A model generated the notes under the pieces. It made no database searches and was not told the DNA's origin. It saw nothing but the letters and a program-made list of their open reading frames with translations. The position numbers and the translations under genes are program-made. Shown here one piece after another: positions 1-11,639 of a stretch of 64,000 nucleotides of DNA; position 1 is the first letter of the stretch; the number at the start of each line of letters is the position of its first letter. Source of the stretch: Phytophthora sp. 'mugwort' (Eukaryota > Oomycota > Peronosporomycetes > Peronosporales > Peronosporaceae). Location of the stretch: assembly GCA_033558025.1 (NCBI GenBank), contig JAUCEF010000001.1, forward strand, positions 4,154,001 through 4,218,000, written 5' to 3'.

Positions 1-277
1 ATTATGTTTTCTAATTCAAAAGCCATCACAAATGCCAGGTAATCCATGGAAAACAACTATATACATTATCGACTTTAAAAGGATGCATCCACTGGGCCAT
101 CCCGGTCGAATTCGCGTTGAAGTGCAAGCATGACACGGGGCATGAGTCTCTTCTCTAACTTGTTTTGCGCTATTGCCGTTCTCCTGGCTCACCGATAGTT
201 TTCCGCCCTGGATCGATCATCCCTCTGAGCAATCGTGACGAATCGTCCGCGCGTGAAGGCACCGATTCCAGGCCGCC

Positions 278-2458
278 CTAGCGCTTCCACGTGGTCATAC
301 AACCGTCCTGCGGGCGCAGGCTTGGTAGCTGCGCGAGCTTCTTGCCCAGCGAGTTGCCCTTCTTGACCAGCACGCTGAACACACCCGCGCAGATGAGCAA
401 CGTAAGCAACACCGAGCGGAACAGCCGCTCAAACATGTAGCTCTGGCCGCCGCCGCGGTACGTCTCGACAAGGAAGAAGGCGACCACGAGCCCCATGAGC
501 TTTACCAGCACCGACTCGAGTGTCTCGCCCTGCGTTTGAAACGGCGACGGCTTGCTGCGTGACACCGCGAAGCGCCCCAGCAGCAGGTCCAGCACGTCCT
601 GCCGATATCCGTCCATGAAGTTGTTCATGATGTACCGCATGCACGAGTTGTATCCATCCATCAGCGCGCCCTTCTTGGTGCGCGTACCGGTGCGCGTAAA
701 GTCAGTTTTAAGCGCGCCTGTGCCGGCGTAGAAGAGGCTGATCGCATCCGCGTTGTTGCCCCACACGCGCTTGAACGTGCGCTCGAAGTCCGCAAACGGC
801 GAGTTCAGCACGTTTCCTTGCAGCGCCTCGGTCTCATTTAACTGCAGCATCAAACTACGCCGCCCAAAGAGCGACTAGTAAGAAAAAGCAACAAACGAGT
901 GGTCAGCGTGCAGTTCCAGCGTACAAGATATGCCCCCCAGTGGATTAACTCGGGAGCCGAACGGGTATCTTCGAATAACTCACCTGGACGACATTGGTAC
1001 GGTCGAGATTGTCCATGCAGTTGGTGCGCACCACGCCCGACTGCTTGTTCACGACGGTGCCATCCGCATTCTTGCAGAAGTATCTGAAGCACAACGCGCA
1101 GTCGAGTTTAGAGTGTGAATATCCTATTGCTTGGCGGTGCTTTGACTTACCCGTGGTCCAGGAAGTCGTCGTCGACCTGCTTGATCAACTTCTCGAGATT
1201 ACCCCACTTCATGTTGCGGCATTCGCGGTGGAAGTCGAACCATACGAGACGCACAGCTGCGAGGATGTGCGAGTCCTTGGTAGCGGCCTCGGCCACGGTC
1301 TTGGCCATCGCTTCGCCTAACTTGAGCTGTTCCTTCTTCTTGTCGATGAGATTCACGAACAGCACACGGCCGTAAAGTGACATGAGCTGGTAAGCGTGTT
1401 TCTGAAAAGCAGCCACATCGCGTTCCACGTCGCCAGCTTGGTACACTTTGGGCGCATACTTCATTGTAACCGGCGAGCTCCAGAACACTGGGATGGAACC
1501 ACGAATTTGCACGAAAGACGTCTGTTTGCCATCTTCAAAGAGGCAGATCTGCTCCGTCTCGACAAAGTTGGCCACATTTCCATCGCCGTCGATACCACGC
1601 ATCGTGAAGCGCATCCCCTGCCTCTTGCACGACCGCCGCGAGATGTAGAGGATGCGGAAGGACTTGTCCTTCACCTTGAGCTGCTCGGTCACCTCCACAT
1701 GTGCCTGCACCATCGGCGTTACCCACTCGAAAAGCTTTTGCTCTGCCACGACGACATCAACAAAAGTGTCAGCCTGGTCTGCCACCTCAACACAAAGAAT
1801 ATTATTCCCTCCGTCGTCGTCGTACCGATGAAAGCCGAGCAGAGCGACTTGTTCCAGAAGAAGCGCTCATCCGCACGCTCAGCAATACTGCCGATCTTGG
1901 CGCTGAGTCCAGCAATACCTGCACAGAACGACAATGCCCAGCAGCAGCACTGTGTCAATGTCCCTGCCATCATGTATTAATTGGAACAAACACCAGGCCC
2001 GTACGCTGCAACGTGTGCGTGAGGTCAAAGTCCCTGGCGAAGTGCAGCTTCTGGGCGGCAATGTTGACCGTGATCATGTCAATATACGTGCGCTCATCCT
2101 GCTCCTGTTGCGGCGTCAGCGTGGGCAGATTCTGCGTTGGAATGAGCAGCAGCTCGAGCTTCTGCACCAAGCGGATCTCGGCGTCGTCCGCGCCTCTGGC
2201 CATCAGCTTCGACTGCGTCACCACGGCCAGATACGGACCGCGCAGCAGCCAGAACACACCGTAGATGGCGTCAAAGGCCATACGCCGACCGTGCACATGC
2301 TGAAAGTCCTCCACGTGCTCCACGCTGAGCCCGAGCGACGCGTCCGTGGACGACGAGCGCGGGATCTGCAGACTCTGCGGGTGTGCGGGGTGCAGTACCA
2401 CCAGGAAGTCGTCCTGCACCACCAGCTCATAATGCTTCTTCTTGTCCACGGGCGCCAT
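278..2458 (-). CDS. SAC1: SAC1-type phosphoinositide phosphatase, ER-membrane anchored
   Basis: Predicted to remove phosphate from phosphatidylinositol 4-phosphate at the ER/Golgi membrane. I join five exons (minus strand): 2458-2005, 1918-1826, 1778-1151, 1083-984 and 874-278. All introns are GT-AG (86, 47, 67 and 109 bp), phases agree, and the product is 623 aa. The exon 4 protein carries the CX5R catalytic loop [11 protein letters not shown] (Cys about 414, Arg about 420). Exon 3 has the family signatures [19 protein letters not shown] and RGSIPVFWS, and exon 5 has [13 protein letters not shown]. Two hydrophobic segments near the C-terminus (about 546-562 and 579-595) match the tail anchor of yeast and animal Sac1. 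Start chosen at the ATG preceding [11 protein letters not shown]. Length and architecture are typical of the family. Confidence 0.95.
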
Positions 2459-2621
2459 AGTACAGTCAGTAGATACTTAAGAAGAATTCCGAGCTGTCCT
2501 CAGCGTCGCGAGGATACGAAACGGCTTTGAGGGTAGTGGACATACTCGACTAGGTGCGATATACTTCAACTGCAGTGGCATTGCGTTCTACTTGTCTTTC
2601 TTACATTTTTAGTACCTCGTC

Positions 2622-3788
2622 TCAAGCCGCATACGAGAGCAGGTGACCGGGAGACGAGAGACGGTAGTTGTGCGGCGTGGGGCTGTCGCGGAAGTCGCTG
2701 TGGTGCAGGCCACGCGTCGCCAGAGCCTCTAAGCTTCTGCCGGCGGCTACACTCAGCAATGTTTGGCTCTTTTCCAGCTGCTCCAGAATCGCTTCACCCT
2801 CAATCTGCTGGTGTCGCATCCAGACGGCTACAGCTTCGTCTCGTGTCAGTAGTCCAGGGTGGATCACAATGTCATACAGGACACTGCCCCCCACAGCACC
2901 TACGAATGGTCCGAGTAAGTAGACCCAGCATGTGTCGGCTCGTTCACCCGGCAGTGCAACAGATCCCCATCCAGCAATTGCCGCCACCATGCGAGGCCCA
3001 AAGTCTCTTGCCGGGTTGAAACACGCCTGTGTGAACGGCGTCATCACCATTGTCAGTGCTGTTAATGCTGCACCGACGTAAAGCGGAGCCAACGGGTTGG
3101 ACGGCATTCGAGGCGGCGGAAAATCGTTGCTTTCGCGAGCTCCTCCTGAGATTGAGCTTGTGAAGGTTGCGACACCGGTACGTTGCGTGTATTGACGGAC
3201 AACGCGCTGAACCAGCACAAAGAGAAGAGTGCCCAGTGCCTCCAGGAAAACGGCACCTAAAGCAGAAACATCGCTCTCGGTCCAGAGACTTCCATCTTGT
3301 GCACTGGTAGTGTACACAAGCTGCGGATGCGGAAACGAGGCTCCAAAGGCAATAGCTGAGAGTGAAGAGCTTGGGGTTCCCCGGATGAGCTCGAAACGGT
3401 TCTCGAAGCGCTTAATTGCCGATCCAAACATGATATACACTGCAAGTCCTGCAAATGTCGCGCCCAGCAGCTGGAACAGCATGTAGGCAGGAATTTTGCG
3501 CTTCGGGAAGCCACTGCGACTGTGAGGTGAGACCGCAATCGCTAGCGTCACGGCGGGGTTCAAATGTGCACCGGATCCAGGTGCTGAAATGAATGTGGCG
3601 AGCATAGCTGCAATCCCCCAACCAATAGCGACGCGTTCAATCGCCAAGTCCGAGGAATCTGGACCTGCAAACGCAGCGGTGGCGATACCTGCAGTGCCCA
3701 AGAAGACGAGCACGAAAGACCCAACGAATTCCGATGCACATTCGAGAGCCAATGGCCGGAGCGTCGCGAACAGCACGTTACTGTCCAT
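2622..3788 (-). CDS. Aquaglyceroporin (MIP family channel)
   Basis: Single-exon 388-aa membrane channel for water, glycerol or other small neutral solutes. The two half-helix signatures are present: GAHLNPAVTLA (NPA at 77-79) and CFNPARDFGPR (NPA at 257-259). The Asp after NPAR (261) is the glycerol-facilitator type residue rather than the strict-aquaporin type. Six hydrophobic segments can be traced. A roughly 35-residue polar Ser/Pro loop (about 200-233) before the fifth helix is longer than in bacterial GlpF. The start ATG lies about 35 bp downstream of an initiator-like motif. It lies 163 bp downstream of the SAC1 start on the same strand; no functional link is implied. Confidence 0.93.
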   Translation of the reverse strand: MDSNVLFATLRPLALECASEFVGSFVLVFLGTAGIATAAFAGPDSSDLAIERVAIGWGIAAMLATFISAPGSGAHLNPAVTLAIAVSPHSRSGFPKRKIPAYMLFQLLGATFAGLAVYIMFGSAIKRFENRFELIRGTPSSSLSAIAFGASFPHPQLVYTTSAQDGSLWTESDVSALGAVFLEALGTLLFVLVQRVVRQYTQRTGVATFTSSISGGARESNDFPPPRMPSNPLAPLYVGAALTALTMVMTPFTQACFNPARDFGPRMVAAIAGWGSVALPGERADTCWVYLLGPFVGAVGGSVLYDIVIHPGLLTRDEAVAVWMRHQQIEGEAILEQLEKSQTLLSVAAGRSLEALATRGLHHSDFRDSPTPHNYRLSSPGHLLSYAA

Positions 3789-3819
3789 GTCGTTGACGAC
3801 CTTGTGTTTTTCGGGTACT

Positions 3820-3832
3820 CTTGAAAAGTGAA
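3820..3832 (-). promoter_or_regulatory. Oomycete initiator-like element upstream of the aquaglyceroporin gene
   Basis: On the minus strand TTCACTTTTCAAG fits the oomycete initiator plus flanking region (YCAYTYY followed by NCAW), 32-44 bp upstream of the ATG. It is a match to a known consensus only; no transcript start is known here. The rest of the 400 bp between this gene and the next shows no coding signal. Confidence 0.45.
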
Positions 3833-4191
3833 CGTGTGCGTAGTGGAGATGATCAATGAGGACAGAAACAAGCTACCGGAGCTCTCCGCTCTTTCTCGAG
3901 CAACGCCATCGCGCTGTTCGAGCGGTTTCTGTCAAGAAAGAAAAACCGTTGGCGGTGCAAAATTGTGACTAACTGCCGGTGCACGACTTGTTGCTCTGCT
4001 AACGCCCTGCCAAAACGTATGTAGGACAGGCGACTAGGCATTCGCTAGACCCGTTAAATAGCTCAAGTATCAGGTATTATACGATTGGATCAGGATGAGC
4101 GAAGCAGAAGAAGTGACGGGACATGGTTCAGCGGATGCGTGTTGTTTGGACGTTGAAGTCCAGACGGAGCCTCCCCACTGCGTCCATGCGA

Positions 4192-5074
4192 TCACGCATC
4201 ATTTACAGATCCGGTCGACCCCGAGCCTGGGGGTAGCACGTATCCAAACACTTTGCTGCCCAGGAAAGTCATGTACGGTTCCACGTTCGTGCCGTCCTGC
4301 GGGATGAAGTTGCGGCCGTTCCAGTAGGCTAATCGAGTCCAGCCAGCGAGTTGCGTGCACCTAAGCAACAAGTGTCCATCGTCCTCCGTCACGGTTTCCA
4401 CGCGGCACAACAGGTGCGCCACGCAGTCCCTAAGAGCAATGCTCTGAGCCACAGTAGTGGCAACTTCCTGTCGTGCCAACTCCTTTTTCGACAATTTCTG
4501 CTTTTTCGTTTGCACTTCGGCTTCAGAGCTGACTTTTGCCACATCCCTGAGGTCTCCGCCCCCTGGAGCGCAGACTGCAACGTTAAGTTGCTCGAACTTG
4601 TCCACGTCGGCTCCCGTACTGCCTCCAATTGCCAATACTAATTCCTCCATGCCTCGTACCGGGACATTCAATACTGCAGTGCAACAAAATGTAAAATAGG
4701 TGCGTCAATGAAAGAGCGCCAGCTTCAGTGCAAATATAACATAAGAAACAGACCGAAGACGACTCCTGATCGCTTCATGAACTTGGTCGTGTGTCGTGTG
4801 GCGTTCATGGAACAGATAAAGCCTCCCTGCCCTCCGAGCGCCATTGACAAAAGGCTACTTGTGAATTCAATGCAGACGACAAAAAGTGGCTAAGGTGAAA
4901 GGGGTGCACCTGGTTGTTGATGGCCGTGAGCCACGTTATGGTCATGAGGCTACGCGCACTGCCATCGTCGCAGCGCACCGAGAGCAGGCACACGGGATTC
5001 GGGTATAGCAGCCGCGAGAGCATGCCCTTATCCACGGCCACCCAGTCCATTGACGACGCCATTGTATTGTCCAT
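4192..5074 (-). CDS. Flavin reductase-like (FMN-binding split barrel) protein
   Basis: Three exons on the minus strand: 5074-4910, 4826-4754 and 4673-4192. The introns are 83 and 80 bp, and the product is 239 aa. The joined reading frame recovers the family order: LLYPNPVCLLSV, then MTITWLTAINN, then GGFICSMNATRHTTKF, then FVLNVPV. C-terminally there is a KFEQLNVAVC helix and a LRDCVAHLLCRVE strand typical of flavin reductase domains that bind FMN and use NAD(P)H. Substrate unknown. The first donor (CAG|GTGCAC) and second donor (G|GTCTGT) are weak but restore the frame exactly. Start set at MDNTMASSMDW; a Met further upstream in the same frame precedes a stretch without family similarity. Transcribed divergently from the J-domain gene. 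Confidence 0.85.
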
Positions 5075-5375
5075 TGTTGCTCGATTAGGCCCGTGTCCCG
5101 ATGACTTGGTTGCAGTATGTCGCGTGCGCCTTTGTAAGGTCGCCGCTGAATGGCAGGTAAAAGGTCCATTTTTGGATTCCCGCAACGCCGATTGGCTGCG
5201 AGTCGTGCAGAATGCACATAGACGGTCGAAACGGCCTCACCCATCCCACCTCAATTCGCACTTAGTCGAGCCTGTGCAAAATGAGACCCCCTTGACACCA
5301 AGAACTTACTCAACTGGAGGCGCTGGCGAAGACAGGAAGGCAGGGCAGGTGACTTCCGTTCTCTAGCTACGCATC
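5075..5375. promoter_or_regulatory. Bidirectional intergenic region
   Basis: 301 bp between the divergent starts of the flavin reductase-like gene and the J-domain gene. It must hold both promoters. I see no strong initiator match and no other gene in it. Confidence 0.5.
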
Positions 5376-7038
5376 ATGGCGCCGGGTAAGAAGAAGGTGG
5401 CCAGCATGGTCTACTATGACCTCATGGGCATCGAGGCGGATGCTACACCCGAGCAGATCAAGAAGGCGTACCGCAGGAAAGCGTTGCAGCTGCACCCGGA
5501 CAAGCGGGGCAACACGCCCGAGAGTCAGGAGGAGTTCACACGCATGAAGCAGGCGTATGACGTGCTCTCGGACCCGCAAAAGCGCGAGGTTTATGACCAG
5601 TACGTTGTTTTTGTTGTTTCCACTCCTTGCCATTTTCACGCTCCCCCTGTCGCTTTAGATGACTTTCATCTCCATCTAACTCTGATGGGTTGATAATTGC
5701 CATACAGGGTGGGCGAAGATGGCATCAAACTCATGGAGGACTATGGTAACATGAGTCCCGATGAGATGTCTATCCTGCTGTTCCGCTCCATGGGGGCGTT
5801 CGGCGCCAAGGGCAAGTGCGTGCTCATCCTTCTGGTCTCGTTGCTCTTCTCTTTTTTCCTGCTCATTCCCAGTATGGCAACGACTTCATTTCCTATTTGT
5901 GGCAAGTTCTGCCACACTTTACTAACTATCCCGACGTGTATGCCACATTGAAACAAACCCAGTCTTTTGGTGCCTCCGGGTGGACTCAACCATCTCATGG
6001 AATTGGGCCGTGGTCTGCGTCCCGCTCTGGATCGTGGACGCCATCTATTACTGCTGCTTGGGCTGCACGTACGTTTCCTCAGACGCCGGTGAAGACCCGG
6101 AGGACAAGGCCAGCAAAAGGCCGCCACTCTACAAGCTCTATGCGTTCCTCAAGGCGCTGCTGCTGCTGGTACTGCAAGTTTTCCTGGCCCTCAAGCTCAA
6201 CGGAGACCTCAGCTGGACACTCATAGAGGTGCTGATCCCGTATTTCGTGTACGACGGCCTCAATTTGCTGGAAAAAGTGGCCGGTGGAGTGCTGGGTTAC
6301 AACATGCTCACCAAGAACAGTGAAGGCGCTGGTGTGTCGCACACGGAGGGCATCAAGAAGCAGCGTGCAGCTCTGGTAGTGGCTGTGTTGAGGAAGGTGG
6401 TCTTGAACTTTGCTCGGATCGCCCAGGGCGTGCTACTCGGACTCAAGGTGGACGGCAGTCTGAGCGAAGCCAGCTGGTGGCTCGTGTTCATCCCCGTGTG
6501 GCTCTACGTCGCTTTCTTCGTGTCATTCCCCGTGAGGAAATACTTCCGTGCCAAGGCTAAGGCGAAAGAGCCCAAGTCGAACTCACCCAGACAGCAGCAC
6601 ACGCATGACGCGTATACTCGTGAATCGGTCACGGAAGAGGAGGACGAGGCGGTGTCCAAGTTCCCGCTGCTGGACGCACTCTGTACGGTTCTCGTCATTT
6701 GTGCACTTATGTCGCCATTTTTTATCCTGTCAGCAAGACTGCAGGACGGCTCATTCTCCAGTATCTATGTGCTGCTGCCGTGGCTCATTTTGGTGCGTGC
6801 AGTTGCGGGTTACGTGATTTTTTCCTTGCCATATTGACTAACTAAGATGGATTTTTTGCTTCAGGTCGGACTCGTATTTTGCTTTATTTGCTGTGCGATC
6901 TCGTGCGTAAGTTTCCGTGATCCCGAGGACGACGGCGCACCAGACCAAGCTCCTGCGGCGGAAAATGTCCGAAACACCCCATCGGCTGAGGAAGGTGCGA
7001 CTACTCGTACAGATTACGTGTCTGTGGACATGGATTAA
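5376..7038 (+). CDS. J-domain protein fused to a TMEM185-like multispan membrane domain
   Basis: Four exons: 5376-5599, 5708-5871, 5963-6813 and 6865-7038, giving 470 aa. The N-terminal J domain (about 13-75) has the HPD motif at 40-42 (LQLHPDKRG), which stimulates Hsp70 ATPase. After a short linker (VGEDGIKLMEDYG) come about eight to ten membrane segments. These contain the TMEM185 hallmark ISWNWAVVCVPLWI and two variants of it (LSWTLIEVLIPYF, SWWLVFIPVWL). Intron 2 (A|GTATGG to CCCAG) joins a hydrophobic helix to FWCLRVDSTISW. Intron 3 (51 bp, with an ACTAAC branch-like site) adds a last hydrophobic segment and an acidic tail; without it the protein would stop at SLPY. It is likely an ER or endomembrane co-chaperone, but the function is inferred only from the two domains. 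Confidence 0.85.
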
Positions 7039-8636
7039 GTGGCAGGGCTGGCACAGCAATCATGGACTCTCTTGGGTGCAGTCAGCAGGCCGCTGGGGCC
7101 ATGGATCGCTGTAGGCCTGCCTGCCACTGCGAAGTTGCATACGATCCCTATTTTATTAATGGATCGATTTTGTGGTGTGTGCTCTTGTCTGTTGTTGCCA
7201 TTATGCTGTACTGCGCAGTTGTGTAAGAACGGAGTGAGCATGGCGACGGTTAGTTCAGTTTTGGCGAGCTTTATAACGAAGATGTTCCAGCAGCCAATTA
7301 ATCCGAGCATGAGAAGCCCGTAACTTTATCCGAACATGTTGTCTTGTTCATCTCAGCTGAATTCGGGTTGCTGCTGCAGCCAGGAAAACGTGAAGGTACA
7401 GTCGTATATTACGGCATGAACAAAGGGATATGTTGGCTTGATTAAACATGATGATACCAGGGATAAGCACATTCGAGTGACCAACATGAGTCATGCTGCG
7501 AGGCATGTGAATTGTACATGTAGTACCCCAGAACACGAGCTTTATTTGGATCCCAACGAACTGCTTGTCCAGAAAACTAAGTGATGTATGCAACCGTGCC
7601 AAGGAGATTAGCTAGATTGAGCACTAAACAGCACGTTCTTGGGCGTCTGAATTGGCTGGTCCTCGTTCGGTCCCCGGAGCTGCGCGTAATAGTCACGATT
7701 TGGCGAGTGATCCAGGTAAAATGCTGTTGACCGAAACGTCAAGAACGAACTGGACACGATATATATATTTTTTGTTTCTCTTCGAATGGTGGCGCTATCA
7801 CCAAAGTCCACAATTAGAGCAACACGCTGCAGGCCCATTAACTTGGAAGTAATCCTTTTTCGTTATACGTCTCGCCGAAGACGTAGGAGATTTCTCGCTT
7901 CAACATTGCTGGGCTCGACTCCTGTTGCTGTCAAATTCATGCCGTGCTAGGTCCCAGAAGACGTTTCTAGTCAGATAGGTGAAGAATCCGCGTGAGCAGA
8001 TTCCTCATAAAAAAATTTAGGCGGGCTGTAGAAGTACAAAACCATCTGATCATTATTGCAAACGCATGTGTACGACAGGATAGAGGAACACCAGTAGCAC
8101 ATCGCACATCCACAGTTTAACGGCGTTACTGAGCATTTGTGGTCGTTCCAGGATTTTTTTTATCTTAAATCCCATTCGAAAATCATCATGATGGCGATCA
8201 GCGTAACCCGTGGAGAAGCAATGAGATGCGTAGCCGATCCTGTTTGAAATCGGTTACGGTACCCTAGATCATTCTCGCTGCCGCTCTCGGAACTTAGAGT
8301 GCTCCGTCCGCGACCGACAGGCCGTTGCCTACGCACGTTTACAGTAGTAAGTACGCAGAAATTCAGTTTTGGGCCAAAACTGGTATTGTGATTTGCAGCC
8401 GTTTTGGCAAAACCAACGCCCTGAAATCTGATATCGGGGATCCGATTTGTAGAGATGGTCCGATTTGCATATATAATGGGTTCGATTTAAAGAGGACGAT
8501 GAGGCGCCAGGGTCTGAATTGGCAAACAAAAGTCCGTTTTGCTGCTTCAATCACGCAAAAGTGAATAGACAGTAGATTGGCCACCCACTGAGCTCGCACG
8601 TAGCTGTTCATTCATGTTGCAAATGCATATCACAAT
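7039..8636. other. Non-genic stretch
   Basis: About 1.6 kb with no open frame that resembles a known protein and no convincing exon structure. A perfect 9+1+9 palindrome lies at 8364-8382. Confidence 0.6.
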
Positions 8637-8639
8637 GAC

Positions 8640-9440
8640 TTCCGCAGGCGAACAGTAGCTCTCCTGCACGTGTACGACGTCCCGGTTTCGCACATATCCG
8701 ATCTACTTGGCCATAAGCTACGGACAGTACGCCGCTGGTACAACCTCTTTCTTCGCGACGGTATAGTCAATGATAACGCGAAGCACAAGCGACGTTAACG
8801 CTGGCCAGATGAGGTGCTACACGCTGTGAAGGCTTACGTTCAAGACCATCCTACTTTCTACATCGAAGAATTGCGTGACCACATAGTGTCGCTTTTTCCA
8901 GAACTACCCATCGTTTATACGTCTACAATATGTCGCGTGCTGAATTTCGACTTGAATTTGAGCCGGAAAGTGCTATCTAAAGCGGCACGAGAAGCCGTGT
9001 CAGCTGATATCGAAATATTTCGCGCAAAGTTGCGTCCCGTATATTCGTTTGCTGAGCAGCTCGTTTTCCTCGACGAGACGGCAAAGGATGGGCGTCATGC
9101 CTACCGTAGGTACGGCTGGTTGAGACGAAACACAAAGGCCGTCGTGAAGTTGCCTTTCCGCAGAGGAAAACGATCGTCCATCGTGGCGACGCTGGATGTG
9201 AACGCTTCTTTTGGTTGGGATTGGACAGGGCACATTTACGAGAGGGCGGTTCCATGAAGCCATCCTCAGGTGCGGGACAACGCACCTGAACCCATGGCCT
9301 TTGCCTCGGTCGATTGTGAAAATGGATAACGCAAAAAATCCATGCCTATCCCGAATTGGAGGAAGCAGTGAATGCCTGCTGTGCTCGGCTGCTTTTTCTC
9401 CCACCGTATTATCCGCAGCTCAACCCGACTGATCCTTGCT
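8640..9440 (+). pseudogene. Decayed IS630/Tc1-like transposase (copy 1)
   Basis: Reading from about 8,642, an HTH region (LLHVYDVPVSHISDLLGHKLRTV) runs through one in-frame stop near 8,797. It then continues into the DDE_3 core (VFLDETAKDGRHAYRRYGW, first Asp). A frameshift near 9,240 moves the rest to another frame, where IVKMDNAK (second Asp) and LFLPPYYPQLNPT can be read. The expected catalytic Glu after NPT is not present (Asp instead). Dead element; no clear terminal repeats were found. Confidence 0.8.
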
Positions 9441-9699
9441 CGGTCTCCTGAAACGGTAGATTCAGAAGCACGCTAACCTGGTTTTTCCCCTGTACCCGGA
9501 AATAGTGCTGGGTGTGACCATGCGCCAATGCACTCGTCGTGGGGATAATGGTTACCACGGCACATTCCAGCACTGTAGATATCTCGGCGGTTCATTAAGA
9601 GACGAAACATTTGATGCCTTAAGAGACCTGTAAAATTGCTACCGTAAACAACAATTAACACTCGTTCTTCCTACTCAGTTTTGACTGCCATTTACACGG

Positions 9700-10555
9700 T
9701 GTCACCGTCGCCTGTCATCATCTCGCACTGATCAGGTTTGCTCGGCACAGGAGGCGTGAACGATTGGAAAATGCCAGTAGCAAACACGTCGTGGTGGGAA
9801 GACCAACTGCATGCCGCAAGGTTGATAGATCCACTAGCACAGGAATCCACGCGCCTTTGAACATCATGCACACCGTTGCTGCCTCTTGTTCCGCTTTCTG
9901 CGCACGTTGCGCTTCCCGGATCTTGACCAGCTCTCGTTGTCGATCCAGCTCCATTACTTGAAAACGGTTGTGCTGGGGAACCTCGAACGGAGTGCTGTCG
10001 GATCGCCTGGCCTGCACGATGTCGAGGTGTGCGCTGTGATAGGTCCAAACGATACATCATTCGCTGCTTCGTGGGCCATGCGCTGAACGCGTCCTCGCTC
10101 TGCTCGTGCAGCTGTAGCACGGTGGAACTGGGCTGGGGGCGGAGCGGTGCTTCTGGTGTACAGTAACGCCTGAAATCGAAATGCATTTATCGCCAAACGG
10201 TCCTCGGGTTTCAGCAGCCGCCAGCGGTGTTGGATTGTTGGGTGAAAGTTGTCAGCAGACAGCTGTACGTACTTGCATGGACCATCGTTCTTGGCCCGCT
10301 TCAAGATATCATTATCACTGTGAAGCTCAATACGCTTCTTGGCTGCCTCAGGTCTTGCTGCAACTTCCGTAAACTTCGCTTAGCATTTCTCACGAACACA
10401 GCATATCTTTCGTCGAGGTCGAACGTAATGTCCTTGCGCCATCCTCTGCGCGAGTTACCAAGCGGTTCGCCGACACGAACGACAAACACTGCATCCAGCA
10501 CGCGAGGCAATGAAGCTCCGTCGACTCGTCGGTCTGGACCGTTCTCGGTCTCCAT
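9700..10555 (-). pseudogene. Broken ORF of an unrecognised, probably repetitive protein
   Basis: Three consecutive minus-strand frames seem to be pieces of one protein, separated by stops and frameshifts. The first, from 10,555, contains LPRVLDAVFVVRVGEPLG and LRKLQQDLRQP. The second contains KYVQLSADNFHPTIQHRWRLL. The third contains a coiled-coil-like RQRELVKIREAQRAQKAEQE. I do not recognise the family. It sits among transposon relics, which suggests a transposon-carried gene. Confidence 0.4.
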
Positions 10556-11639
10556 ACGACCACACTCTTGGAAGGTAAATGGTTGGTAGCAACACACGCT
10601 TTGTAGCAACCTAAGCGACAGTACAAGCACAATTGCACAATAAAACACCAGCACCAGCACAACCACTCCTTGAAAGCACACAGAGATACGACTAAGAGCG
10701 CAAATGGTTGAATAAACGGCGTAATACCTCACGTGTATTTGCATTAATCTAGATAATCACGGTAGTAGCCAATCACAGCACAATCACAACACAGCGCACA
10801 ATTAGCATCGTATAGCACAGCGATATGGGAGAGAATGCTATACCTACTTCGTGATGGTCCATCGTTGCAGGTGCTAGTGGGCGGTAGAAGGCGAAGGCCA
10901 GAGGGGGGGGGGGTGCAGCATCTGCAGAAGCTCTGTCACGTACGACAGCAAATAGGACAAGATAATGAGCACCATGCGGCTAAACACGGAGCATAAGATT
11001 TTTACCCGGTCACAGCAGCAGGAAGTCGTCGAGCCACGACGTAGCTCGCTCAGCACTGGAAACCGGCTGGTGGCGTCTTACGAGGTTGCCGTCTGATCTA
11101 CTTGTGTGTGTGTGAGGGCAAGTTGTTGGCGTGACCCAACTTGGGGATGGGAGTCCCTTTTAGTTGCGACAGTTGGGAGAGGGGGCAAAACTCTTTCTGC
11201 AAATCCTCGAAAATTGTCGCCCACAATCTTTTCCCAGCGACGACTTAAATACCGTATTTGAGAACTCATATTTCATATCATTGATTCTTGAAGTTGTAGT
11301 GTTGTAAAGTGGACACGAGATGTACATGTACTGACGATTTTATGAACACTTCACAAATACAGGAAATGTATTTTTCTTTCTTTATCTAATCAAACTGGGT
11401 GTCGTTATTTATGGTATCAATATCTCGGCTCGAATCCACTACATGACGAACCACCGAGACTTCTTCGAGAAGACGATTGAGCAGATCCCAGTCGGGTTCT
11501 GTGTCGAGCAGCCTCTGTTCAACGACGTCCACCTGCATTGTAGTTGCCTCCTACAGGATGATTTGAGCTTTTGAAAGGCACTACAATAACAGAAATCGAC
11601 AGCGCTATCCACGCTGCTTTAGTCCATGATATATTAACT
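10556..11639. other. Non-genic stretch with a G homopolymer
   Basis: No supportable gene. A run of ten G lies near 10,903-10,912. The last few hundred bases may be the tail of the transposon relic that follows. Confidence 0.5.

Noticed and set aside
4890..4909. A 20-bp intron in the flavin reductase-like gene
   Set aside because: GT...AG is present and keeps a frame, but 20 bp is too short to splice. An acceptor at 4,827 gives an 83-bp intron and restores the conserved GGFICSMN block.
5816..5962. Exon reading YGNDFISYLWQVLPHF in the J-domain gene
   Set aside because: It cannot be joined in frame to the downstream ISWNW helix without a further intron of about 25 bp. Splicing 5,871 to 5,963 joins two membrane-helix halves in frame.
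8325..8611. Small ORFs on both strands around the 19-bp palindrome
   Set aside because: Mirror-image overlapping frames of similar length are expected by chance; no coding signature.
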